A DNA stretch of 64,000 nt from Cellulomonas wangsupingiae (GTDB taxonomy: Bacteria > Actinomycetota > Actinomycetes > Actinomycetales > Cellulomonadaceae), in assembly GCF_024508275.1 (NCBI RefSeq), contig NZ_CP101989.1, forward strand, positions 434,001 through 498,000, read 5' to 3'. Each line of letters opens with the position of its first letter. Position 1 is the first letter of the stretch. Position numbers and translations under genes: made by a program. Below are positions 8,358-18,014 of the stretch, piece by piece. Under the pieces are notes generated by a model, which did no database searches, was not told where the DNA came from, and was given only the letters and a program-made list of their open reading frames with translations.

Positions 8358-11300
8358 ATGTCGCACGCGCGCCGGATCTCTGCACGCTCGTCCTGGAGGG
8401 CTCCCGTCGTGCTCACGACGGTTCTCGCCCTCGTGCTGGGCCTGGCCTGGGCGCCTCCGGCGACCGCGGCGACTGCGCCCTCCGCCGGCCCGATGCCGGC
8501 GGCGGTGGCGGACGCTCCGCCACCGAGCCTGCAGCCAGGGGCCGGGCAGTTCGTCCCGCTCACGCCGAAGACGCTGCTCAACGGAGTCGGGCTGGCGTCC
8601 GGCGGTACGACGTCGATCACGGTCGCAGGCGCCAACGGCGTGCCCGCCGCGTCCGAGGTCTCGGCCGTGGCGGTGCAGGTCGTGATCAAGGGCAGCGGCA
8701 CCGCCGCCGGCTGGACGCAGCTCTGGCCGACCGGTGCCACCCGCGGGTCCGACAGCACGGTCAACTTCATCACCTCGACCTACCGCGCGAGCTACGACGT
8801 GGTGCCGACGTCTGCCGACGGCGCGATCTCGGTGTACTGCAGCCAGGCGTGCACGGCCTACGTCCGCCTGCGGGGCTACTACACCTCGGCCGCCACGAGC
8901 TCGGCCGGGACCACCTACGTACCCCTTGCGCCGAAGGCCGTGATGAACGCCGCGGCGTTCGCCGCCGGCGACGTCAAGACGCTCACCCTCACCGGGGCCA
9001 ACAGCGTCCCTGCCGCCGACCAGGTCGCCGCGGTGGCGCTCGAGGTGATCAACGCGTCCGGCGGGTCCGGCACGGTCAAGGTCTACGAGGCCGGCACCAC
9101 CACCGGGGCCGAGGCGGGCACCGTCTGGGTCGGCGGCACCGGTCAGACGCGGAGCAACTTCGAGACGGTCAAGACGGCGACCACCGGCCGGGTCAGCCTC
9201 TCCAGCACGGCAGCCGCGACGGTCACCGTCATGCTGCGCGGCTACTTCCTGAAGCCGACCGCGACGACGGCAGGGGCGACCTACGTGCCTCTGGCACGCG
9301 CGGCCGTGGTCAGCGGCGCAGCCCTCGCGGCAGGGGGCACGACGAGCCCGTCCCTCGCCGGTGCGAACGGCATCCCTGCGGCGTCCGCGGTCGCGGCCGT
9401 CGCCCTCAACGCCGTGGCCTCGGCCCCCACCGGCAACGGTTTCCTGCAGGTGTACCCGACCGGCACGACACGACCGACCGATCGGTTCGTCTCCTACACC
9501 TCGGGGTCGTCGATCAACGGGCACGACGTGGTCCGGCTGTCCGATGCGGGGAAGGCGACGTTGTACGCCTCGGCCGCCACCGAGCTCACCACCCGGCTGC
9601 GCGGCTACTACCAGAAGGCGACCGCCCCGCAGGCGCCGACCGGCGTCAGCGCTGTCGCTGGCAACGCGAGCGCGTCCGTCACCTGGACTGCACCTAGGGA
9701 CGGCGGTGCCACGATCACCGGCTACACCGTCCGGTCGACCGCCGGCGGCGACACGATCTCCGTGCCCGGCAACGTCACCACCGCGTCGTTCTCCGGCCTG
9801 GCGAACGGCACGGCGACGACCTTCACCGTCACGGCGACCAACGCCGTCGGCGCCGGGGCGGTGTCCGCGGCCTCCGCGGCCGTCACGCCCACGACGAGCC
9901 CGGCCGGCGGGCCCGTCATCCTGGGTGCACTGCCGCGCGACGGCGCCCTGACCGTCTCCTGGGCACCCCCGGCCCTACGGGACGCCGGTCCGATCACGGG
10001 CTACGTCGTCACGACGCACCCCGGTGGCGCCAGCGTGACCGTTGACGCGGACGCCGTCGAGGCCACCGTGGCGGGGCTGACCAACGGCATCGGGTACTCG
10101 GTGTCGGTGGCCGCCACGGACGCAGGCGGCACCGGCGTCGTCACCACCCATCCCGTCCCCGTCGCGCCCGAGCCTGCGAGCGTCCCGCTCGCGCCCGTGC
10201 TCCAGTCCGCCCTGCCGTACGCAGGCCGCGTGGACCTCCAGTGGGTCGCGCCCGTCGACGGGGGCTCCGCCATCACCGGCTACCAGGTCACGATCACGCC
10301 CGGGGGGAGGGTCGTCGACGTGGCCGCCGACACGACGGTGACCTCGGTCAGCGGCCTGACCAACGGCATCGCCTACACGTTCGCGATCACCGCCACCAAC
10401 GCGGCGGGCACGAGTGCCGCTGCGACGAGCGAGCCAGTCGCCCCCGTCGCGAGCCGCGTGCCGGGCGAGCCCGTCGACCTGACCGCCTCGGTGACGGCTC
10501 CCGGTGCGATCAGCCTCTCCTGGACGGCACCCACCGACCCGGGAACCTCCGCGATCACCGGGTACCAGGTCGAGAGGCTGCCCGACCGCGTCCTGACCGA
10601 CGTCACCGGGACGACCCTCGACGTCACGGGGCTGAGCACGGCGACGAGCTACAGCTTCGTCGTCAGAGCCCGGTCCGCCGTCGGCCTCGGCACCGGACCG
10701 ACCAGCACCGCCATCGCACCGGCGCTGCTGGTGAAGGAGACCCCGGTCGTCCTGACGGCAGAGTCGATGGCCACCCTCACGGCGCTGAGGTCGGACGGTT
10801 CCCTGGTCTTCTCGGCCGCTCCCTCCCAGGTCGTCGGGCTGACGCCCGGCACGATCGTCATCTCCGATGCCGTGCCCACCGCACCGCGGGGCTTCATCGG
10901 GCGCATTGCGTCGGTGACGACTGCCGAGGGAACGACCACCGTGACGACGACCGAGGTCGGTCTCGACGAGCTGCTGACCGCGGGTGCGACAGCCTCCACG
11001 GACACCGTCAGCGCGAGCGACGACGTCGTGTTCGAGGCCGCGATCCCGGGCGCGCGACTCGCTGCGGCGACAGAGGGGGCCCGCGCTGCGGCAACGCAGG
11101 GGGCCTTCGCTGCGGCAACGGACGGGCCCCGTCACCGGGCCGGGGATCCCGGCACCGGGATCGGGCTGCAGAACGGCAGCGTCGTCATCCAGATCGACAC
11201 GGAGCTCGGCTCCATGGGCAACTTCGCGACCCGCCTGGAGTCCACCGTCCAGCTGACCCCTGAGTTCGACCACGAGATCAGCTGGAGCCAGGCCGACGGC

Positions 11301-13661
11301 CTGAAGACCCACTTCGGCCTCGCCACCACGGTCGCCGCCGAGGCCCGGCTCAAGCTCGGGGGTGGCTTCGACGACCTCGATCGGGAGATCTCGGTCGGTA
11401 CGCTGCGGCCCGGGTGCACCACGGTGCTGGTCGGACCCGTGCCCGTCGTCCTGTGCTCCGAGATCGCGGTGACGGCGAGACTCTCCGCGGACGTCTCGGC
11501 GGGGGTCACGTTCGCGGCCACGTACTCGCGGACGGTCGGTGTCGAGATCCACACCGACGGCGGCGAGGTCACGGCGACCCCCATCGACTCCGGTGGGCAG
11601 GAGGGCGTCGAGAAGCCGGTCCTCTACGGCGACGCCACGGCGCGGGTCGAGGTGGGACCTCAGCTCGGCGTGTTCCTGTACGGGCTCGCAGGGCCGGGCG
11701 TCGAGATCTCGCCCTACCTGGAGGCCAGGGCGGACACGAGCGCCAACCCGTGGCTCGAGCTGCGCCTCGGCTTCAAGGCCCGCGCCTACCTGGAGCTGAA
11801 GGACCTCTTCGGCGTCGGCTTCAAGTGGGACAAGGTGGTGTTCGACACCTGGGTCTCGATCTGGAACAGCGGAGGTCCCCTGGCAGGCATCACGGCCATC
11901 CCGGGCTCCAAGAGGACGACCGTGGGTACTCCGGTCACGTTCACGGTGAGACGGCACCTGATACCCGAGTCCACCGCAGTGACCTGGAAGGTCGTCTCGG
12001 GTCCCGGCACGGTGGACTCGTCGGGCGTGTACACCCCAACGTCCGCGGGGACGGCAGTCCTGGAGGCGTCCACCTCGGACGGTCGCTTCACGACGAGGGT
12101 CACGGTGCTGGTAGGACCGTCCGCGCCACCCGGCGCCCCGACGGACGTGCAGGTCTACCCGGCGCTGCAGGGCGTGAACATCACCTGGACACCACCGAGC
12201 GACACCGGTGGCGCGCCGATCACCTCCTACACGGTCACGACGGTCCCGGCCACGACCACCGTCACGGTCCCCGGGACGGCAACCTCTGCGACCATGATCC
12301 TGCCTGCCGGCATCTACCAGGCGCGGGTCCTGGCGACCAACCGCCAGGGACTGAGCAGCCCGTACTCACTGCTGTCCCCGGCTTTCGTCATCCTGGACGT
12401 GCCGGGGGGTGTCGAGGGGCCGCCGAATCTCCTGTCACGTGCCGCCGACGGCAGCCCGGACAGTGCAGCGAGCTCGGGTCGTCTGGGCGTCCGCCTGTCG
12501 GACGACGGGCGGTACGTCTTCCACTTCCTCTCGACGAGCAGCAACCTCTCCCCCGTGCGGGAGGGCTCGTGCTGTGGTGGCGACTACATCGTGCGGTTCG
12601 ACCGCCAGACCGGCGAACGTGTCCCTGCGAGCGTCGACGCGCTGGGCAACAGGGAGGTCCCGGATGGAGCGAACGAGTCCGCCTGGGCTGACCAGCCGGC
12701 CTTCGACACCGACGCCGACGGTCGGCTCCTCGGCTACTCACCCCAACGGTCGAGGACTGTGCGCATCCGTGACCTCCGCACCGGGTCCGTGCTGACGCTC
12801 GACACGAGGGGCCTGACGTCCACCGAGCAGGTCGACCAGCTCGAGCTCAGCAGCGGCGGCGACAGCATGGTCTTCTCCACCTATGACAGCTCGGCGCGCG
12901 ATCGGCGCGTGTACCGCTGGACACGCACGGACGGCGTGGTCGAGCGACTCGACCTGTGCCAGCACCCGGCGGGCGCGGCCTGTGCCGGCCCCGTGGAGTG
13001 GCACTCGTCCGCGGACGGTTCGGCGATCGCGTACACCGAGTACGTCGAGGCCGGCAAGTACCACGCGGACGTCATGGTCTGGACGAGTGCGGGCGGGGCC
13101 ATCCGCAACCTCACCGCCAATACGCCCAACTGTCCTGGCGACGGTTGCATGTTCCGGCAGGCGCCCCGGCTCTCCGGGGACGGCCAGGTCGTCACCTTCA
13201 CCGCGACGAGAAGGCAGCGCACCGCGACGTCCGGGCTCGAGTACGACGACGTCGGCGGTGTCGTGATCGGCCGGGCGACCGGGGACCTGTCGACCGCGTC
13301 GCCGATCCTGTCGGACACGACGGTGCGGACGTACGACAGCAGCGGCAGGGTCGTCCGGAGGGTCTCGACCCGTCACTACCCGGCGGCGGTCGACGCCACA
13401 GGCCAGCGGCTCCTGGTCAGCGTCTCCGGCGACGAGGTGTCGGACGTCCTGGTCACCGACGCGGCCGGTGCGACCAAGGGCAGCCTGGGAGGCTCGGGCA
13501 TCGGCGCCGAGATCGGCGTTGCACACGCCGCGCTGTCCGGTGACGGACTCTTCGCCGTCTGGACCCTCGCGGGGAGGGCCCCCCAGGTCCAGAACTGTGA
13601 CCAGAAGGTGGGAACGCCGAACACCAACTGCGCGAACGTGTTCGGGAAGACGCTGAGCTGA
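8358..13661 (+). CDS. giant secreted multidomain protein (FN3, Ig-like, propeller)
   Basis: The product has 1767 residues. A signal peptide (VVLTTVLALVLGLAWAPPA) ends near residue 38. Three tandem modules of about 110-120 residues start near 64, 187 and 307; each opens with VPL-x-(P/R)-x-x-(L/V)-(L/M/V) and contains GANG(V/I)PAAS and RLRGYY/MLRGYF. Fibronectin-III-like domains follow near 424, 517, 610 and 702 (W-x-x-P...ITGY...GLANG...A-T-N). A central region contains three Ala-Ala-Ala-Thr-rich repeats near 900-925. An Ig-like domain lies near 1178, another FN3 near 1257, and a TolB/WD40-like beta-propeller with Cys pairs fills 1358-1767. No catalytic motif is recognised; adhesion or polysaccharide binding at the cell surface is an inference. 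ATG 8358 is followed directly by the signal peptide. Confidence 0.85.
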   Translation: MSHARRISARSSWRAPVVLTTVLALVLGLAWAPPATAATAPSAGPMPAAVADAPPPSLQPGAGQFVPLTPKTLLNGVGLASGGTTSITVAGANGVPAASEVSAVAVQVVIKGSGTAAGWTQLWPTGATRGSDSTVNFITSTYRASYDVVPTSADGAISVYCSQACTAYVRLRGYYTSAATSSAGTTYVPLAPKAVMNAAAFAAGDVKTLTLTGANSVPAADQVAAVALEVINASGGSGTVKVYEAGTTTGAEAGTVWVGGTGQTRSNFETVKTATTGRVSLSSTAAATVTVMLRGYFLKPTATTAGATYVPLARAAVVSGAALAAGGTTSPSLAGANGIPAASAVAAVALNAVASAPTGNGFLQVYPTGTTRPTDRFVSYTSGSSINGHDVVRLSDAGKATLYASAATELTTRLRGYYQKATAPQAPTGVSAVAGNASASVTWTAPRDGGATITGYTVRSTAGGDTISVPGNVTTASFSGLANGTATTFTVTATNAVGAGAVSAASAAVTPTTSPAGGPVILGALPRDGALTVSWAPPALRDAGPITGYVVTTHPGGASVTVDADAVEATVAGLTNGIGYSVSVAATDAGGTGVVTTHPVPVAPEPASVPLAPVLQSALPYAGRVDLQWVAPVDGGSAITGYQVTITPGGRVVDVAADTTVTSVSGLTNGIAYTFAITATNAAGTSAAATSEPVAPVASRVPGEPVDLTASVTAPGAISLSWTAPTDPGTSAITGYQVERLPDRVLTDVTGTTLDVTGLSTATSYSFVVRARSAVGLGTGPTSTAIAPALLVKETPVVLTAESMATLTALRSDGSLVFSAAPSQVVGLTPGTIVISDAVPTAPRGFIGRIASVTTAEGTTTVTTTEVGLDELLTAGATASTDTVSASDDVVFEAAIPGARLAAATEGARAAATQGAFAAATDGPRHRAGDPGTGIGLQNGSVVIQIDTELGSMGNFATRLESTVQLTPEFDHEISWSQADGLKTHFGLATTVAAEARLKLGGGFDDLDREISVGTLRPGCTTVLVGPVPVVLCSEIAVTARLSADVSAGVTFAATYSRTVGVEIHTDGGEVTATPIDSGGQEGVEKPVLYGDATARVEVGPQLGVFLYGLAGPGVEISPYLEARADTSANPWLELRLGFKARAYLELKDLFGVGFKWDKVVFDTWVSIWNSGGPLAGITAIPGSKRTTVGTPVTFTVRRHLIPESTAVTWKVVSGPGTVDSSGVYTPTSAGTAVLEASTSDGRFTTRVTVLVGPSAPPGAPTDVQVYPALQGVNITWTPPSDTGGAPITSYTVTTVPATTTVTVPGTATSATMILPAGIYQARVLATNRQGLSSPYSLLSPAFVILDVPGGVEGPPNLLSRAADGSPDSAASSGRLGVRLSDDGRYVFHFLSTSSNLSPVREGSCCGGDYIVRFDRQTGERVPASVDALGNREVPDGANESAWADQPAFDTDADGRLLGYSPQRSRTVRIRDLRTGSVLTLDTRGLTSTEQVDQLELSSGGDSMVFSTYDSSARDRRVYRWTRTDGVVERLDLCQHPAGAACAGPVEWHSSADGSAIAYTEYVEAGKYHADVMVWTSAGGAIRNLTANTPNCPGDGCMFRQAPRLSGDGQVVTFTATRRQRTATSGLEYDDVGGVVIGRATGDLSTASPILSDTTVRTYDSSGRVVRRVSTRHYPAAVDATGQRLLVSVSGDEVSDVLVTDAAGATKGSLGGSGIGAEIGVAHAALSGDGLFAVWTLAGRAPQVQNCDQKVGTPNTNCANVFGKTLS

Positions 13662-13674
13662 CCCTCGAGCTGCC

Positions 13675-13726
13675 CCGCACCGGCCACCGCGTCTCCTCGG
13701 AGACGGTCACCCGGTGGCCGGTGCGG
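13675..13726 (+). terminator. strong hairpin terminator
   Basis: CCGCACCGGCCACCG (13675-13689) is perfectly complementary to CGGTGGCCGGTGCGG (13712-13726). The loop itself contains GTCTCC/GGAGAC. It lies 14 bases after the stop of the 1767-residue gene, so it is probably its transcription terminator, without a long U-tract as is common in actinobacteria. Confidence 0.75.
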
Positions 13727-14405
13727 CTCGGGATCGTCGGGCGCCGCGACATCGACCCCGGCGGGTCCGCGATCCGGGCTGACATCCGACCGCTTCGCTG
13801 TCATGCCGGGTGGGCGACGTCGGCGGTGTCCTGAGAAGTCGCGGAGGTCACGGCGCGCAGACAGTCGAGCCGTCAGCAGCGACGTCGCAGTCCCACACCT
13901 GGGCCGCCTCGACGACGTCCGCAGGGACGCTGCTCACCAGTGACCGCATGACCGAGCACCGGCACGAGCGTCGCCCTCATCGGCTTCCTGTTCGTCGGGC
14001 CGTTGTCGTCGGTGCTCGTCATGACGTGGGTGGCGTCGGGGTGGCGCCCCTGAGTGCCTCTGGAACTGCGCACGTTGGCAGACCCTTCGCTACGGTGGCG
14101 CGGAACCCCCCGGCGCGCACCGGCCTCGCCACGTCACGGCGTCTCCCATGAACCACGATCCCCGGCGCCTCCGGATCGGAGCGCCGTGCGCCCGCTGACC
14201 GTGCCGCTCGTGGTGGACTGCCCGAGCTGCAACGGGTTCTTCGGGCTCGAGGCGCGCGACCGCCTGGAGGCCGTGATCCGCCGAGGCGCACGACGGGGCC
14301 GACGGGTCTCGGCTGCCGTCCGCCCGCTCGACGCACGTTTCGAGGCGGCGACCGTCCCGACGGGGTCCGCAGCCTCCCGCGGTGGTCTGGCCTACCCAGA
14401 TGCCG
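13727..14405. other. gene-poor stretch with possible remnants
   Basis: No convincing complete gene is seen. One plus frame near 13970-14053 encodes an isolated hydrophobic stretch (SVALIGFLFVGPLSSVLVMT) between two stops, like the last membrane helix of a lost protein. Another plus frame from about 14186 (VDCPSCNGFFGLEARDRLEA) has good codon bias for some 50 codons but then runs antisense into the next gene. Both are best read as debris of degraded genes. Confidence 0.3.
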
Positions 14406-14915
14406 TCAGTACTCCTCCCACCCGGGCCAGACGATGCGCACGACGGGGGCCTCGTCGCAAGAGCGTGGCCACAGTCGAAGCCGGTAGCGCTCCTGCGGCT
14501 CCTCGCTGTGATCCGACAGCGGTGCGAACCCGCCTCCCGACACCCGCAGGCGGTACGGCCCTCGCGGGATGCCATTGACGGAACCGCCCTGGTCGGTGCT
14601 CAGCTCGAGGTCCAGGCGCCCTGTGTGCAGGTCGAGGTCGAGATCCACCTCGTGGTCCCACCCCGGGCCGGCTGGGTCCCCGGACGGGGGTTCCGCCTGC
14701 CACACCTCCACCTCGACCGGGGTGCCCGTGCTGTCCTCGGAGGGGGTGACCACGGTGACCACCCCACCGGCCGTGCCGACGAACCGGCCTGACGCGGTCG
14801 CGTCGTCGAGCGCGTCCCCGGCTCTCGCGCCGTCGCCTGTGCCGTCGTGCAGCCAGAAGTGCCCGTTGTCGACGGGCAGGACGACGTGCGCCACGGCCAG
14901 CGGCCTGATCGTCAT
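14406..14915 (-). CDS. hypothetical beta-rich protein
   Basis: The product has 169 residues, starts MTIRPLAVAHVVLPVDNGHF and is rich in alternating beta-strand patterns: VVTVVTPSEDSTGTPVEVEV, then HEVDLDLDLHTGRLDLEL and GPYRLRVSGGG. The last part contains ERYRLRLWPRS, VVRIVWPGW. GGGAG lies six bases before ATG 14915. This 'W-P' ending and acidic, antitoxin- or immunity-protein-like composition is seen in several uncharacterised cytoplasmic proteins, but I cannot assign a family. It follows the secreted nuclease gene on the left in the same direction, with a gap of about 105 bases, so an immunity role is possible but unsupported. Confidence 0.6.
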   Translation of the reverse strand: MTIRPLAVAHVVLPVDNGHFWLHDGTGDGARAGDALDDATASGRFVGTAGGVVTVVTPSEDSTGTPVEVEVWQAEPPSGDPAGPGWDHEVDLDLDLHTGRLDLELSTDQGGSVNGIPRGPYRLRVSGGGFAPLSDHSEEPQERYRLRLWPRSCDEAPVVRIVWPGWEEY

Positions 14916-15020
14916 CGCAGCTCCCGCCTCGTGTGCGTGGGCGGACGCCGGCTCGGGTGGTCGGGGCGGGCACGGCGACCGCCCGTGCCCGCCCCTTGCC
15001 CTGGGCTCAGCGTCGCGAGC

Positions 15021-17666
15021 TCACCGCTGGATGGTCACCCGACCGGACCGAAGCTCGCTCGGCTGCGCCTGGTCCAGGTCGTAGCTCGAGCCGCGGTTCG
15101 TGTCGTAGCGGGGGAGCTCCGCCGGGTAGCTCCCGGCCCCACCTTCCCAGACCACCGTCCGGAACCGGTCGGGACCAGGTCGGCACCCCGCGACGCCGCC
15201 GTTGTCGCACCCGTCGTACCCGTAGAAGACGACCCCGCTGGGCACCCCGCCCACGGTGCCCCGCGCCAGCGCCGCGGTCTTGCCGTCAGGTGTCACGACG
15301 AGCCAGTCCATGCTGCTGTCACCGGGGGCGTCGAAGCGGAAGGTGCTTCCGTCCACCCAGGCGCGCGCGGTCCCGACCGGTGTGGTGGCGCCGGCCGAGT
15401 AGTAGCGCCCTGTGAGGTGGAACCAGCCCTGAGCTGCCGATCCCGAGCCGGACAGCGAACCGGCCGGCGCGTTCAGGGAGCCGTCCGCGTTCGTGAAGCC
15501 CGCCTGCGGGTCGTAGACGACGATCATCCGGTCCGCCGAGTCCGACGCCCCGTCGTCGTCCGTGACGGTGACGGACATCGTGAACATGCCGGCGCGGGTG
15601 AAGGTGTGGCTCGTGTCGCACGTGCTCGACGTCGCCGCGTACTCGCTGCTGCTCCCGTCGTCCCACGTCACGGTGCACCGGTGCGAGTCGTCGCCCGCGT
15701 CGGTGAACGGGGCGTCCAGGTCCACGGGCGTCCCGACACGGAACAGCTGCCACTCCCGGGGGCCTTCCAGGCGCAGCACGGGAGCCGCGTTGGCCACGGT
15801 CACGAGTGCCGTGTCGCTGACCGCCTCGTCCGAACCGTCGTCGGAGGTCAGCGTCACCTCGAAGGTGCCGTCGTCCGTGCACGTGATCCAGGTGTCCGTC
15901 GCGTACTCGTCCGTGAAGGTGCACGTCGCCCCCGCGTCCACCCCGTCGAGCGGGCGGACGGACCACCGCAGCGACTCCTCCTCGGCGGCATCACCCTCGC
16001 CGTCCAGGAAGATCTCGGTGCCCTCCGTGCCCGTCACGTCCGGGCCCGCGCTGACGACGGCGTTGCCCGGAGGGTCGCCCGGTTCGCCGTCGTCCGTGAT
16101 CGCGACGTAGAAGGGGTCCCGGTAGTGGAAGATGCGGTCGCCGTCGAAGTAGTGCCCGAGCGTGCTGCCGGCTGATCGGTTCTGCCCGCGGTTCACCGCC
16201 TTGACGGAGAAGTCCCAGTCCGGGTTCGCGGCGCCCTCGACGGTCGACCGGAACGGGTACTCGTCGCAGTCCTGACCCGTGCCAGGCCTCAGTGCGGGCG
16301 GCAGGCCCAACCCCACGTACTGGCCCGTCGCTTTGCAGGCCCCGTTCTTGTGGCTGGTGTTCAGCTTCGTCTGGGGGTCACTGTTCGGTAGGCGGTGAAG
16401 CGGCGGGTCGTCTGCATCACCGGTGAACTTGCCAGGGATGCGCTTGGGGCGCTCCGGCGACACCTTCGGGTAGGTGGAATCCGGGTTGTCCTGCGCCTCG
16501 CGGATGTGCTCCGCGACCTCCTTCTGCTTCAGGCTCACCGTCGAGTACCGGAGGTGCGGGATGACGTCGAAGAAGACACAGGCGTCACCTTGGTTGCGGA
16601 AGTACGTGCCCGAGTCGCAGCGCAACGTGCGGCTCGCGGACTTCCCTCTCGTGATCACCTTGTACTGGTCCTCGTCGGACCCCTGATGCGTGACGAACCA
16701 TTCGTGCAGCAGGCTGAACTCGGGGTTCTCGGAGGTCTCCGGCTTGCCGGCGACCACGGTGAAGGAGATCCACTCGGAGCCTTCGTCCCACTCGCTCCAG
16801 GTCCGGACCACGGGCGTCGGGTCCACCGCGCAGCGCAGGTCGGAGATCTCCAGCGTGCCGCACTGGACGTCCAGCGAGAGGTGCATGCCCGGCGCGGTGA
16901 AGTTGTTGTCGATGGGGTCGCCCCAGTCGTACTCCGCCGAGTCCTCCTCGGTGCGCAGGAAGACCCGGATGGCGCGGCCCTGCTTGCTGCCGTACGCGAT
17001 GAGCGAGTAGTCGATGGTGCTGGTGCCTGCCTTCTCGACGGGCACACCCTTGTTGTCGACCTCCCAGTACTCCGTTTCCAGATCGGCCTTCCGGCAGAAC
17101 AGGAAGCGGTTGTGCACCCGGCCGAGCTGCGTCTCGGCACCGGGTGCGGACAGGCAGTCCTGCAGGTCTCCGGCCAGCGGTGCGGTGGGCAGGTCGACGC
17201 CGACCGCGGCAGCGGCCATCCCCCCGGCCTCCGGTCCTCCCGGCTCCGCCGGGTTGCCGGACGCAGAGGTGGCTGGCTCCTCGGTCGCGGCCGCCTCCAG
17301 GTCGTCGGCGTCGCGGAAGGTGTACTGGTGGCCCTCGAGGGCGCGTGCCCGCGCCCGCTCCAGCAGCTGGTCCTGCGTCAGGGGCGTCGCGTCCGGCGCG
17401 GCGTCCCGTACGGGACCGGTGGCAGCGACCGCTGGGGAGGCTCCCTCGTCGGCGGCGTTGCCCGAGGCGGTCCATGCCGTCGCGGGATCGGTCTCGGCGG
17501 CCGCTGCGGCCGCCGGTTGCAGGGTGAAGGACGTGGCGACGAACGCGGCCGCCGTCGTCAGGACCCACGCAGAACGTCGTCGGTGGTCGGCAGATCTGGC
17601 CGGAGTCGTCGCCCGGCTCGATGAGCGCCGGGACGTGGCCCCGGCGCGCCTGACGGCAGGCAGCAT
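15021..17666 (-). CDS. secreted NucA/NucB-type nuclease with PKD domain
   Basis: The product has 881 residues with an N-terminal export signal (VLTTAAAFVATSFTLQPAAA, residues about 35-55). A long Ala-rich region and a domain with Cys pairs follow (DLQDCLSAP, FLFCRKADL). Near 438-525 lie GACKATGQYVGL, CDEYPFRST and VNRGQNRSAGSTLGHYFDGD followed by RDPFYV. That is the Asp-Glu 'DEYPFxST...' and closing 'GD.F.V'-like signature of NucA/NucB deoxyribonucleases. A PKD-like domain spans about 632-709 (SHTFTRAGMFTMSVTVTDDD), and the C-terminus is a Cys-containing beta domain. Extracellular DNA degradation is the likely role; a toxin role is conceivable. ATG 17666 is preceded by a GGGGG box. Confidence 0.8.
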   Translation of the reverse strand: MLPAVRRAGATSRRSSSRATTPARSADHRRRSAWVLTTAAAFVATSFTLQPAAAAAAETDPATAWTASGNAADEGASPAVAATGPVRDAAPDATPLTQDQLLERARARALEGHQYTFRDADDLEAAATEEPATSASGNPAEPGGPEAGGMAAAAVGVDLPTAPLAGDLQDCLSAPGAETQLGRVHNRFLFCRKADLETEYWEVDNKGVPVEKAGTSTIDYSLIAYGSKQGRAIRVFLRTEEDSAEYDWGDPIDNNFTAPGMHLSLDVQCGTLEISDLRCAVDPTPVVRTWSEWDEGSEWISFTVVAGKPETSENPEFSLLHEWFVTHQGSDEDQYKVITRGKSASRTLRCDSGTYFRNQGDACVFFDVIPHLRYSTVSLKQKEVAEHIREAQDNPDSTYPKVSPERPKRIPGKFTGDADDPPLHRLPNSDPQTKLNTSHKNGACKATGQYVGLGLPPALRPGTGQDCDEYPFRSTVEGAANPDWDFSVKAVNRGQNRSAGSTLGHYFDGDRIFHYRDPFYVAITDDGEPGDPPGNAVVSAGPDVTGTEGTEIFLDGEGDAAEEESLRWSVRPLDGVDAGATCTFTDEYATDTWITCTDDGTFEVTLTSDDGSDEAVSDTALVTVANAAPVLRLEGPREWQLFRVGTPVDLDAPFTDAGDDSHRCTVTWDDGSSSEYAATSSTCDTSHTFTRAGMFTMSVTVTDDDGASDSADRMIVVYDPQAGFTNADGSLNAPAGSLSGSGSAAQGWFHLTGRYYSAGATTPVGTARAWVDGSTFRFDAPGDSSMDWLVVTPDGKTAALARGTVGGVPSGVVFYGYDGCDNGGVAGCRPGPDRFRTVVWEGGAGSYPAELPRYDTNRGSSYDLDQAQPSELRSGRVTIQR

Positions 17667-18014
17667 GGAAGAACCCCCATCTCACGATGCGTGATCGGCG
17701 CCGGTGCCACCCGCCCGCCGCCGTAGCGGCCGCGTCGTGACGTCCGACGTCGCGCCGTGACATCCCCTGTAGTTGCCTTGTGCGCCGTAGCGCCTGCTCC
17801 GGTAGGCGATCCCCGCCGGTCGGCGCGAACGCACCGGCGGCGACCGGCCTGACCGGAGGCGCGACCCCCGTCGTGCGCTCGCCAACCTAGCCGCCGTCGC
17901 GGGGGTCGGTAAGCGAATTCCCCATTCCAAACCTTTAAGTCATGGCGGGACCTGCGACGACCCCCGGGCGGCCGGAGGCGGACCGGCCCGCTTCGTGACC
18001 TGCCTCCGCCGGGC
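17667..18014. other. intergenic region upstream of nuclease gene
   Basis: No gene is seen. The stretch near 17905-17945 is AT-rich for this genome (AATTCCCCATTCCAAACC) and, read on the minus strand, offers candidate promoter elements including CTAGGTT-like hexamers near 17886. No clear operator or terminator was identified. Confidence 0.3.
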
